Below are positions 51,944-59,780 of a stretch of DNA of 64,000 bases, one piece after another. The notes below the pieces were generated by a model. The model was given only the letters and a program-made list of their open reading frames with translations. It did no database searches and was not told where the DNA came from. This DNA comes from CAYRSS01 sp964426945 (lineage in GTDB: Bacteria > Planctomycetota > Phycisphaerae > UBA1845): assembly GCA_964426945.1 (NCBI GenBank), contig CAYRSS010000021.1, forward strand, positions 1 to 64,000. The letters are read 5' to 3'. Each line of letters begins with the position of its first letter. The stretch's first letter is position 1. A program made the position numbers and the translations under genes.

Positions 51944-52525
51944 TTACGCCAACGACTCGCCCAGGTCGTACCCCGTCAGTTCCGTCAGCAGCGAGCGAAC
52001 CCGTTCCAGCACGCGAAACTTGGCGACGTAGACCTGGTTGGCCGTGATTCCGAGGCGCTGCGCGACCTCCTTCGCCGGAGCCCCCTCGATCACGTTCTGG
52101 TAGAACGCCTGGTAGGTGGACTCGGCGATGTTGGGCCGCACGCGATCCACGCAGTACCGCAGGTGTTCCATCATCCAGTGACGCTCCCACTCGGCTTCAG
52201 GGGCCGGCGCATCGTCCGCGACGTTATCCCACACCGCGCTGCCTGCATCCTGATCGCGACGACGGCGACGCTGGTCACGGATCTTGTTCTCGACGATCGT
52301 CCGCAGCCAGGACTTGAAGCTGCCGACGTGCTCGTATCGGTCGATGTTCGCCAGCACCGACTGGATGCACTGTTGGGCGGCGTCCTCGGCGTCGGCCTGG
52401 TGAAGCCCCCGCGTGCAGGCGAACCCAACCAGCATTGGGCGGTAGAGCTGATCGAAGATCTGCCACGCCTCCTGGTCGGTCCGATCCTTCAGGCGAACCA
52501 GCAATGTCGATCGCGTCTCTTCCAT
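51944..52525 (-). CDS. ECF-type RNA polymerase sigma factor
   Basis: This 193-residue sigma factor has region 2 (FDQLYRPMLVGFACTRGLHQ through DAEDAAQQCIQSVLANIDRY) and region 4 with the helix-turn-helix APAKEVAQRLGITANQVYVA. It is of the planctomycete kind that accompanies Ser/Thr kinases, and the kinase-TPR gene follows. The ATG at 52525 gives MEETRSTLLVRLKD, a common start for this kind; other in-frame starts lie 11 and 20 codons earlier. No separate anti-sigma gene is present. Confidence 0.9.
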   Translation of the reverse strand: MEETRSTLLVRLKDRTDQEAWQIFDQLYRPMLVGFACTRGLHQADAEDAAQQCIQSVLANIDRYEHVGSFKSWLRTIVENKIRDQRRRRRDQDAGSAVWDNVADDAPAPEAEWERHWMMEHLRYCVDRVRPNIAESTYQAFYQNVIEGAPAKEVAQRLGITANQVYVAKFRVLERVRSLLTELTGYDLGESLA

Positions 52526-52654
52526 ATGGCGCACGCTGCCGGCCGGCGGATTGAGCATCGCGAGTCCCACGTCAGGGAAACGCAACTGGCGCGGGGTTCT
52601 TACACGGGAATAGGCCGGTCCTCGGGCCGATTGTACGTCCGGGCCGGGCCGCGA

Positions 52655-52683
52655 TGCAAACCGTTACTGGACAAAGGTTTGCA
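52655..52683 (+). promoter_or_regulatory. Perfect inverted repeat, possible operator
   Basis: TGCAAACC (52655-52662) and GGTTTGCA (52676-52683) are separated by 13 bases, about two helical turns centre to centre, in the divergent gap between the sigma factor and epimerase genes. It is AT-richer than its surroundings and resembles a dimer-binding site. Confidence 0.5.
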
Positions 52684-52801
52684 AATCGCTCGCGTGGCAG
52701 GGCCGGCGGCGGCTGTCGAGACATCGCCAGCGTCACGGGGAGAGGGTTGCGCTCTCAGCCGGCCGCTTATCCGGCGTGGAAGGTGGGCAGCCCGTCCGCC
52801 G

Positions 52802-52831
52802 TTGGACGTCGCCAAAGCCGCGTGATACGTT
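52802..52831 (+). promoter_or_regulatory. Leaderless-type promoter for the epimerase gene
   Basis: TTGGAC (52802-52807), an 18-base spacer and TACGTT (52826-52831). The -10 box ends 6 bases before the ATG at 52838 and there is no Shine-Dalgarno. Confidence 0.5.
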
Positions 52832-52837
52832 GCCGCG

Positions 52838-53878
52838 ATGCGCCTCCGATGGCACAGAATCACCGCGCACACGCGCCACCCGTTCCGGATCGCCCGGGGG
52901 GGCAGCTCCGTGGGCGACGACGGCACCCGGGTCGACCGGACGATCCTCGCCCTGGAGCATGACGGCGTAGTCGGCTACGGCGAGGCCGCGCCGACACCCT
53001 ATTACAAGCAGACCCTGGACACCTGCGAGGAAACCTTCGAGCAGGCGGCCTCGCTCCTGGGCAATGATCCGGAAGACGTCGACGGAATCGTCGATCGGCT
53101 GCTGGCCGACTTCCCGCAGCACCGTGCCGCCGTCGCGGCGATCGACGAGGCGCTGCACGACTGGCTGGGCCGCCGGCGGGGGATCCCCGTGTGGAAGATG
53201 CTCGGTCTCGATCCCTCTCGGACGCCACCGACCTCGATGACCATCGGCATCGACGAGCCCGACAAGCTGCCGATCAAGCTGGAAGAGGCCGCGGGCTTCC
53301 ACGTGCTCAAGGTCAAGGTCGGTACGCCCAACGACGAGCAGACGCTCTCCCTCATGCGGCGGCTCGCGCCCAACAAGACGATTCGCGTCGACGCCAACTG
53401 CGGCTGGACTACCGATGAGGCTGCCGCGCGGATTGAAGCGCTGAGGCGGTTCGACATTGAACTGGTCGAGCAGCCCATCGCCCCGAATCATCATTCTGCG
53501 CTGCGACGGATCACGGACGAGTCGCCTGTGCCGATCATCACCGACGAGGACAGCATCGTCCCGCGCGACGTCGCTCACCTCGACGGCATTGTCGACGGAA
53601 TCAATATCAAGCTCTCGAAGTGCGGAGGCATCCGCGAAGCCATGCGGATGATACATCTCGGGCGTGGCTACGGGCTGAAAGTAATGCTCGGCTGCATGGT
53701 TGAGACCTCCCTCGGCATCTCCGCCGCGGCGCAGCTCGCATCGTTGGTCGACTACGTCGATCTGGACGGGCACCTCCTGTTGCGGGATGATCCCTATGAA
53801 GGGCTGCGGCTGACGGATGGCCGCGTCCTGCCAGGAGACGGCCCCGGCCTTGGAGTCACGCTCCGCGACCATCGCTGA
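52838..53878 (+). CDS. Dipeptide epimerase (L-Ala-D/L-Glu type)
   Basis: This 346-residue enolase-superfamily enzyme shows the catalytic lysine motif KVKVG near 158, metal ligands in RVDANCGW near 186, ELVEQP near 210 and ITDED near 236, and a second lysine in KLSKCGG near 260. The DLDG near 308 corresponds to the DxD that marks dipeptide epimerases. It probably epimerises L-Ala-D-Glu released from murein. The next gene is a murein amidase, which fits recycling. It is read from a leaderless-type promoter. Confidence 0.85.
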   Translation: MRLRWHRITAHTRHPFRIARGGSSVGDDGTRVDRTILALEHDGVVGYGEAAPTPYYKQTLDTCEETFEQAASLLGNDPEDVDGIVDRLLADFPQHRAAVAAIDEALHDWLGRRRGIPVWKMLGLDPSRTPPTSMTIGIDEPDKLPIKLEEAAGFHVLKVKVGTPNDEQTLSLMRRLAPNKTIRVDANCGWTTDEAAARIEALRRFDIELVEQPIAPNHHSALRRITDESPVPIITDEDSIVPRDVAHLDGIVDGINIKLSKCGGIREAMRMIHLGRGYGLKVMLGCMVETSLGISAAAQLASLVDYVDLDGHLLLRDDPYEGLRLTDGRVLPGDGPGLGVTLRDHR

Positions 53879-53932
53879 TCCGCGGCCGCGATTCGCAGTG
53901 TTCTCGATCCGATTGGAATTCGAGCAGACAAC

Positions 53933-54919
53933 ATGAACAAAACAGCCTTCCCGTTCGCCTTCCTGGGGATGGTCACTCTACTGCTTCCGGGCTGCGGCCT
54001 GTTCACCGGTTCGGTGCGGGTTGGTCGCGAGCACGAGCGCCGCGGCGATGAGATTGTCGTCTGCGGGCGGATGTTTCACACCGGTGCGCGGGTGGTTCTC
54101 TGGACCGATCCGGGCGGCTACGACGCGTATCGCTATCACCGCCGATTCGACCCCGACGAGGAATTGCCCAGCAAGCCGGCGGGGCAGGGCAGCGCGAACC
54201 GCTACAGCAGCTTTCGGCGACACCTGCCGGAGGAGGTCGGCGCCGCCGTACGCAAGAACGGCTGGGACCTGGACACCCTCCGGGAGCATGTCGACCAATT
54301 CGTGCTTCACTACGACGTCTGCGGCACGTCAGCCCAGTGCTTCTACATTCTCCAGGACGTCCGCGGCCTGAGCGTACACTTCATGCTGGATGTCGACGGC
54401 ACGATCTACCAGACCCTGGACCTGAAGGAGCGGGCCTGGCACGCCGGTGAGGCGAATGATCGCAGCGTCGGCATCGAGATCGCGAATATCGGCGCCTACA
54501 AGGATATGGAAACGCTCGACAAGTGGTACGTCCGCGATGAGGACGGGCGGACACGAATGACCATTCCTTCCTCCGTTCGCCTCGGCTCGCTCCCGGAGAA
54601 AACCTACCGCCCCGCGCGGAACGACCCGGTGCTGGGCAACGTGCAGAAGCGCGATCTGTATCAGTACGACCTGACCGACGCGCAGTACGACTCGCTCATC
54701 AAGCTCACGGCGGCGCTGCACAAGGCCCTGCCCGGGATCGAGCTGGACTACCCCCGGAATCCGGACGGCTCCCTGCGGACGACCACGCTGTCCAAGGAGG
54801 AGCTGGCAGCGTTCAAGGGGGTGATCGGGCACTACCACATCACGACCTCCAAGGTGGATCCGGGTCCGGCGCTTGATTGGGACCGGGTGATGCTGGGCGC
54901 CCGGAAGCTGGCTCGATAA
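53933..54919 (+). CDS. AmiD-like N-acetylmuramoyl-L-alanine amidase lipoprotein
   Basis: This 328-residue lipoprotein (lipobox near LLLPGC) has an Amidase_2 domain. Zinc and catalytic positions fit AmiD: His in QFVLHYDV near 125, Glu in SVGIEIAN near 182, and the tail GHYHITTSKVDPG near 299-311 with the second His, Lys and Asp. It should cut the amide between MurNAc and L-Ala in murein or anhydro-muropeptides. It follows the dipeptide epimerase after 54 bases, so both may handle recycled peptides. There is an insert of about 60 residues near 185-245. Confidence 0.87.
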   Translation: MNKTAFPFAFLGMVTLLLPGCGLFTGSVRVGREHERRGDEIVVCGRMFHTGARVVLWTDPGGYDAYRYHRRFDPDEELPSKPAGQGSANRYSSFRRHLPEEVGAAVRKNGWDLDTLREHVDQFVLHYDVCGTSAQCFYILQDVRGLSVHFMLDVDGTIYQTLDLKERAWHAGEANDRSVGIEIANIGAYKDMETLDKWYVRDEDGRTRMTIPSSVRLGSLPEKTYRPARNDPVLGNVQKRDLYQYDLTDAQYDSLIKLTAALHKALPGIELDYPRNPDGSLRTTTLSKEELAAFKGVIGHYHITTSKVDPGPALDWDRVMLGARKLAR

Positions 54920-55027
54920 CCGGGTCGATGCCCGCCGGGCGGGGCGATCATGCGGCGGGCGGGGCGGGCGATCCGGGCCCGGCCGGTCCCGGGGCTCCCG
55001 CCGGGCTGGCGGGGTAGTTCTCCCGGA

Positions 55028-55056
55028 TTGACAACCGCAGGCAAGTCTCGTACCCT
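55028..55056 (+). promoter_or_regulatory. Promoter for rpmF-plsX-fab genes, long leader
   Basis: TTGACA (55028-55033), a 17-base spacer and TACCCT (55051-55056) lie 224 bases before the rpmF ATG. The leader from about 55063 to 55280 holds no clear gene; YceD (DUF177), often found before rpmF, is not here. GC-rich palindromes at 54927-54970 after the amidase stop may end that transcript. Confidence 0.6.
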
Positions 55057-55280
55057 CCTACGCTTATCGTTTGCGGGCCCGGGATCAGGGTGCGCGCGGC
55101 GCCCTCTGCCCCCAAACGCGTGCGTCACGACGATTCTGTCCGGCCGGGGGGACCCTCCGGTACGACGGCGGAAGTTCAAGCGACCGCGCTGCACGTACCC
55201 GCGAAAGCAACGCACCCGCGTGCGAGGTCGGCCGCCGCCTGCAACCGCGTCCGAGCCCCGCGGGCGAACCTGGAGAGGCC

Positions 55281-55469
55281 ATGCTACCGGCAAAACGAAA
55301 GTCGAAGACCCGTCAGCGTACCCAGCGGGCGCACCACGCCCTGAAGCCGACCAATCTCGTCTCCTGCCCCAAGTGCGGCAAGGCGAAGCTGCCGCACTGT
55401 GCCTGCTCGCAGTGCGGATACGTCAGCGCAAAAGTCCTGCTGCCCGTCGGCGAGGAGAAGGAGGAGTAG
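55281..55469 (+). CDS. rpmF: Ribosomal protein bL32
   Basis: This 62-residue protein begins MLPAKRKSKTRQRTQRAHHA and carries the two zinc pairs CPKC and CSQC, as in cysteine-bearing bL32. GGAGAGG stands just before the ATG. It is the first gene of the conserved rpmF-plsX-fab cluster and plsX follows after 6 bases. Confidence 0.95.
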   Translation: MLPAKRKSKTRQRTQRAHHALKPTNLVSCPKCGKAKLPHCACSQCGYVSAKVLLPVGEEKEE

Positions 55470-55475
55470 CCGCCC

Positions 55476-56504
55476 ATGCCCGTCCGGGTGGCCGTCGATG
55501 CCATGGGCGGCGACAACGCCCCCGCGACCATCGTCCGTGGAGCGGTCCTCGCCGTTCGCGACGAGGAGGACATCCGGCTTTTTCTGGTCGGCGATGAGGC
55601 CGTGGTCCGCCGCGAACTGGATGCGGCGGGCGCGAGCGATCTGGCGTCCCGGATCGAGGTCGTCCATGCCTCCCAGACGGTGGACATGGACGAGCCGCCC
55701 GTTGAGGCGCTGCGGCTCAAGCGGGATTCCTCGCTGGTTCGCATGGCGGAGCTCGCCGCCGCGGGCCGTGTTGACGCGATCCTCAGCGCAGGCAACACGG
55801 GGGCGTGTGCAGCCGTCGCGCAGCTCAAGCTGCGACCGCTCGCGGGCGTCACCCGCCCCGGGATCGCGGTGACGATCCCTTCGTTCCACGGTCCATTTGT
55901 TCTCTGTGACGTCGGGGCCAACATTCAGGCCAAGCCGCGACACTTGTTTGAATACGCCGTCATGGCGACGGCCTACGCCGAACGGGTCATCGGCATCAAT
56001 CGTCCCCGCGTCGCCCTGATTTCCATCGGTGAGGAAAGCAACAAGGGCAACCCTCTCGTCAAGCAGACCCATCGGCTGCTCAGCGACGATCCGCGGCTGC
56101 ATTTTGTGGGCAATGCGGAAGGGCGCGAGCTGTTCGAGAACCGTTGCGACGTGGCGATCTGTGACGGCTTCGTCGGCAACATCATCCTGAAGTTCGTCGA
56201 GGGGCTCGCCGCCGGGCTCTTTGCGACGATCGGCCGCGAGTTCGAGACCGAGCTCCCCGCTGAGCGTCGCAAGTTCACCGACGTGCTTGAGCGAGTCTGG
56301 TCCCGGCACGACTACAGCCGCTACGGCGGCGCGCCGCTGCTGGGGATCGACGGCGTGTGCATCATCTGCCACGGCCGCAGCAACGAAACGGCGATCCGCA
56401 ACGCGGTCCGGGTCGCCCGTCGCTTCGTCAGGGAGCGGCTCAACGAGACCATCGCCTCGCGGCTGGCGGAAAACACGGCCGCGAGCGGGACTGGCCTGTC
56501 ATGA
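55476..56504 (+). CDS. plsX: Phosphate acyltransferase PlsX
   Basis: PlsX converts acyl-ACP to acyl-phosphate for phospholipid synthesis. The 342-residue protein has the DAMGGDNAP start, SAGNTGA near 108, and NIQAKPRHL and VGNIILKFVEG later. It overlaps the fabH start by four bases (ATGA). Confidence 0.96.
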   Translation: MPVRVAVDAMGGDNAPATIVRGAVLAVRDEEDIRLFLVGDEAVVRRELDAAGASDLASRIEVVHASQTVDMDEPPVEALRLKRDSSLVRMAELAAAGRVDAILSAGNTGACAAVAQLKLRPLAGVTRPGIAVTIPSFHGPFVLCDVGANIQAKPRHLFEYAVMATAYAERVIGINRPRVALISIGEESNKGNPLVKQTHRLLSDDPRLHFVGNAEGRELFENRCDVAICDGFVGNIILKFVEGLAAGLFATIGREFETELPAERRKFTDVLERVWSRHDYSRYGGAPLLGIDGVCIICHGRSNETAIRNAVRVARRFVRERLNETIASRLAENTAASGTGLS

Positions 56505-57496
56505 ATAAACGGATGCCGGTCGAGTTGCGAGGCACGGGAGTCTACGTTCCCGATCGCATCGTCGACAACAACCACTTCATCGGTTACCTCGACACCAACG
56601 AGGAATGGATCCTGACCCGGACGGGTATTCGCGAGCGCCACTGGGCGTCGAAAGAGCAGGCCACGTCAGACCTCGGCGTCGAAGCCGCCCGCCGGGCGCT
56701 GGCCGATGCGAACATGACGATCGACGACATCGACGTCATCGTCTGTGCGACGGCCACCGGCGATCACCCGTTTCCCTCGACCGCTGCGATCATCCAGGGC
56801 AAGCTCGGCGCGACGCGGACCATTCCGGCCTTTGACGTTGGCGCGGCCTGCGCGGGGTTCATGTACGGCAGCGCCGTGGCCGCGGGTCTGATCATGGGCG
56901 GGGCGTTCAAGACGGCGCTGGTGATCGGCGCGGAGACGCTCTCACGCTATGCCGATCCCGACGACCGATCGACCGTGATCCTCTTCGGCGACGCCGCGGG
57001 GGCCGCGGTGTGGTCCCGCTCGCGGGACGAATCCGCCGGCATTCTGCACATGGAACTGGGCTGCGACGGTACGAAGGCGGATTATATCTGGTTGCCCGCG
57101 GGCGGCTCTCGCATCTATGCCTCGTCGATGACGGTCAATGAGCGCCTGCACTATCTCCGCATGAAGGGTCGCGAGGTCTTCAAGTTCGCCGTCCTCAAGA
57201 TGGAAGAGATCATCGACCGCGCCCTGGCCGAGTTGAGCATTACCCCCGCGGACCTGAAGTACGTCATCCCGCACCAGTCGAACCTCCGGATCATCGAGTC
57301 GATGCGCGAGCGGATGGGCCTGCCCCGGGAGAAGATGGCGATCAACATCGACCAGTACGGCAACACCTCCGCGGCGTCGATCCTCCTGTCGCTTGACGCG
57401 GCCCGGCGCTCGGGGAGCATCAGCAAGGGCGATCTCGTGCTGTTCGTCGCCATCGGCGCGGGGCTGGCCTGGGGTACGATGGTTGTTCGGATGTAG
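56501..57496 (+). CDS. fabH: Beta-ketoacyl-ACP synthase III
   Basis: FabH starts fatty acid synthesis by condensing acetyl-CoA with malonyl-ACP. The 331-residue protein has the catalytic Cys in DVGAACAGF, His in VIPHQSNLRI and Asn in YGNTSAAS. The ATG at 56501 overlaps the plsX stop; the frame is open further upstream but this start is standard. Confidence 0.96.
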   Translation: MNKRMPVELRGTGVYVPDRIVDNNHFIGYLDTNEEWILTRTGIRERHWASKEQATSDLGVEAARRALADANMTIDDIDVIVCATATGDHPFPSTAAIIQGKLGATRTIPAFDVGAACAGFMYGSAVAAGLIMGGAFKTALVIGAETLSRYADPDDRSTVILFGDAAGAAVWSRSRDESAGILHMELGCDGTKADYIWLPAGGSRIYASSMTVNERLHYLRMKGREVFKFAVLKMEEIIDRALAELSITPADLKYVIPHQSNLRIIESMRERMGLPREKMAINIDQYGNTSAASILLSLDAARRSGSISKGDLVLFVAIGAGLAWGTMVVRM

Positions 57497-57555
57497 GCGG
57501 GCACCGTCCCCCGGCGCCGGGATCGGCCGGGCTACGCACAGGAGGGCAGCACCAC

Positions 57556-58482
57556 GTGAGCAAAGTAGCCGTCATCTTCCCGGGGCAAGGCTCGCAGGCG
57601 GTGGGCATGGGGCGCGACGTCTACGACGCCAGCCCGGCCGCCCGGGCCGTTTTCGACAGGGCGAATGGGGTGCTCGGCTTTGACATCGCGAAGCTCTGCT
57701 TCGAGGGGCCAGCCGACCAACTCGAGCGGACCGACATCCAGCAACCCGCCATCTTCGTGACCAGCGTCGCGTTGTGGGCGGCCCTCCGCGAGGCGCGCGG
57801 CGGGGCGGTGTCGTTCCACGTCGCGGGCGGCCTCAGCCTGGGCGAATACACCGCGCTTCATGCGGCCGGCGCGGTCGCGTTTGAGGACGCCCTGAGGCTG
57901 GTGCACCAGCGCGGCCGGCTGATGCAGGACGCGGCCGTGGCGGTTCCCAGCGGCATGGTTTCGCTGCTCGGCGGCGACGCCGACGCAGCGAAGCGACTTT
58001 GCGATGAGTGCCGGGGCGGCGATGTCCTCGTCGCAGCCAACTTCAACTGCCCGGGGCAGATCGTCATTTCGGGCGGGCGCGAAGCGTGTCGCCGGGCGAC
58101 CGAGAAGGCCGACTCGTTCGGCTTCCGGCCGTTTCCGCTGGCGGTGGCGGGGGCGTTCCACTCGCCGCTCATGCAGCCTGCCGCGGACGGGCTGTGGGCC
58201 GCACTCCAGTCAACAAGCTTCAACCCGCCGGGCGTACCGGTGGTCGCCAACGTCAGCGCCGGCTGGCATGGTTCGGCTGACACGATTCGCGCGGCCCTGC
58301 GGGACCAGTTGACTCACGCCGTCCTTTGGCAACAGTGCGTCGAGCGGCTGATCGCGGAAGGCGCTGACACGTTCATCGAGGTCGGCCCGGGCCGTGTGCT
58401 CGCGGGCCTGATGCGCAAGATCGATCGCACGCGCAAGGCGGTGTCGATCAACTCCGTCGAGGCCATCGCCATCGCCGCATAG
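57556..58482 (+). CDS. fabD: Malonyl-CoA:ACP transacylase
   Basis: This 308-residue transacylase loads malonate on ACP. The nucleophile Ser is in GGLSLGEYTA near 95-104, and FPGQGSQ starts the protein. The conserved His is in VAGAFHSPLM. The start is GTG with AGGAGG about 11 bases upstream. Confidence 0.96.
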   Translation: MSKVAVIFPGQGSQAVGMGRDVYDASPAARAVFDRANGVLGFDIAKLCFEGPADQLERTDIQQPAIFVTSVALWAALREARGGAVSFHVAGGLSLGEYTALHAAGAVAFEDALRLVHQRGRLMQDAAVAVPSGMVSLLGGDADAAKRLCDECRGGDVLVAANFNCPGQIVISGGREACRRATEKADSFGFRPFPLAVAGAFHSPLMQPAADGLWAALQSTSFNPPGVPVVANVSAGWHGSADTIRAALRDQLTHAVLWQQCVERLIAEGADTFIEVGPGRVLAGLMRKIDRTRKAVSINSVEAIAIAA

Positions 58483-58545
58483 GACGGCGGCCGCGACCGG
58501 CCGGGCCGGTCCGTGATCAGATTCAGCCCCAAGGAGCTTGTCGTC

Positions 58546-59286
58546 ATGGAAAAGAGAGTCGCCATCGTCACCGGGGGCAGTCAGGGCATCGGCCGGGCCA
58601 TCTGCACGACGCTGGCCGAGCGCGGCGTCACCGTGGTCGCGTGTGCCCGCAAGGCGGCCGCGCTGGAGGCCCTGGCGCAGGAGACGCGCGAGCGCGAGCT
58701 TCCGGGTTCGATCGACCCGCGCCCGCTCGACGTGTCCAACCGGGCTGCGATCGACCCGTTCGTGGACGCGGTCTGCGAGGCTCACGGACGCATCGACATC
58801 CTCGTGAACAACGCGGGGATCACCCGCGACGGGCTGCTGATGTCCATGGAAGACGAGCAGTTCGACGAAGTCCTGACGACGAATCTGCGGAGCGTTTTCT
58901 GGCTCACCCGGGCGGTCAGTCGGACGATGGTTCGCCAGCGGTACGGCCGGATCGTCAACATCTCGAGCGTGACCGGCCTGATGGGTAACAAGGGGCAGGC
59001 CAACTACGCCGCGGCCAAGGCCGGGCTGATCGGGTTCAGCAAGACGGTCGCCAAAGAACTGGGGAAGCGCAAGATCACCTGCAACGTGGTCGCCCCGGGG
59101 TTCATCACCACGGAGATGACCGACGTCCTGCCCGAGGCGGTGAAGAACGCGTTTCTCGAACTGGTGCCGCTGGCCCGATTCGGCGACTCCGCCGAGGTGG
59201 CCCGGGCCGTGGCCTTCCTGGCGGGGGAGGACGCCTCCTACATCACCGGCCAGGTGCTGGTGGTCGACGGCGGTCTGCACATGTAG
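58546..59286 (+). CDS. fabG: 3-oxoacyl-ACP reductase
   Basis: This 246-residue NADPH-dependent short-chain reductase has TGGSQGIG (9-16), LVNNAG, the catalytic Ser in ISSVTG, and Tyr/Lys in YAAAKAG. AAGGAG stands 9 bases before the ATG at 58546, so an earlier in-frame start 33 bases upstream is less likely. It makes 3-hydroxyacyl-ACP in fatty acid elongation. Confidence 0.96.
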   Translation: MEKRVAIVTGGSQGIGRAICTTLAERGVTVVACARKAAALEALAQETRERELPGSIDPRPLDVSNRAAIDPFVDAVCEAHGRIDILVNNAGITRDGLLMSMEDEQFDEVLTTNLRSVFWLTRAVSRTMVRQRYGRIVNISSVTGLMGNKGQANYAAAKAGLIGFSKTVAKELGKRKITCNVVAPGFITTEMTDVLPEAVKNAFLELVPLARFGDSAEVARAVAFLAGEDASYITGQVLVVDGGLHM

Positions 59287-59336
59287 GCCTCCGAGGGGCC
59301 GCCCGCCGCGGTCTGCGAGACGGGGGTAGGCGGGCG

Positions 59337-59365
59337 TTGCAGATCTTCCGGGCGGCGTGTACCAT
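59337..59365 (+). promoter_or_regulatory. Internal promoter for acpP
   Basis: TTGCAG (59337-59342), a 17-base spacer and TACCAT (59360-59365) lie in the 200-base gap between fabG and acpP. It would give extra, separate expression of the abundant carrier protein. Confidence 0.55.
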
Positions 59366-59486
59366 GCCGCGGCGAAGGGCCGAGTGGGGCCGGGCTGCGC
59401 CCGGTCGCCGCGAGCCCCGACCGTTCTGTGATAAGCGCCGGCGTCGGCGCACGATTTCGCCCAGAGAATCAGAATCGGGAGATTCC

Positions 59487-59756
59487 ATGGTTCCCAACGC
59501 AGCCGAAATTGAAGAGAAGGTGTTCCAGATCGTCAGCGAGCAGATGAGCGTCGACAAGAGCGAACTCAAGCGCGAGACGTCGTTCATCAACGACCTTAAC
59601 GCGGACTCGCTCGACACGGTCGAGCTGGTGATGGAACTCGAAGACGCCTTCGACATTACGATCCCCGACGAGGAAGCTGCGGGGCTCAAGACGGTCGGCG
59701 AGGCGATCGACTACATCAAGAAGCACATCGAGACGAAGGCGTCCGCCTCCTCCTAG
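59487..59756 (+). CDS. acpP: Acyl carrier protein
   Basis: This 89-residue acidic protein has the phosphopantetheine site Ser in LNADSLDTVELVM. GGGAG precedes the ATG at 59487. It is the acyl carrier for the fab enzymes around it. The C-terminal tail ETKASASS is slightly longer than usual. fabF follows after 24 bases. Confidence 0.96.
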   Translation: MVPNAAEIEEKVFQIVSEQMSVDKSELKRETSFINDLNADSLDTVELVMELEDAFDITIPDEEAAGLKTVGEAIDYIKKHIETKASASS

Positions 59757-59780
59757 GTCGAACCGCGGGGATCGCAGTCG

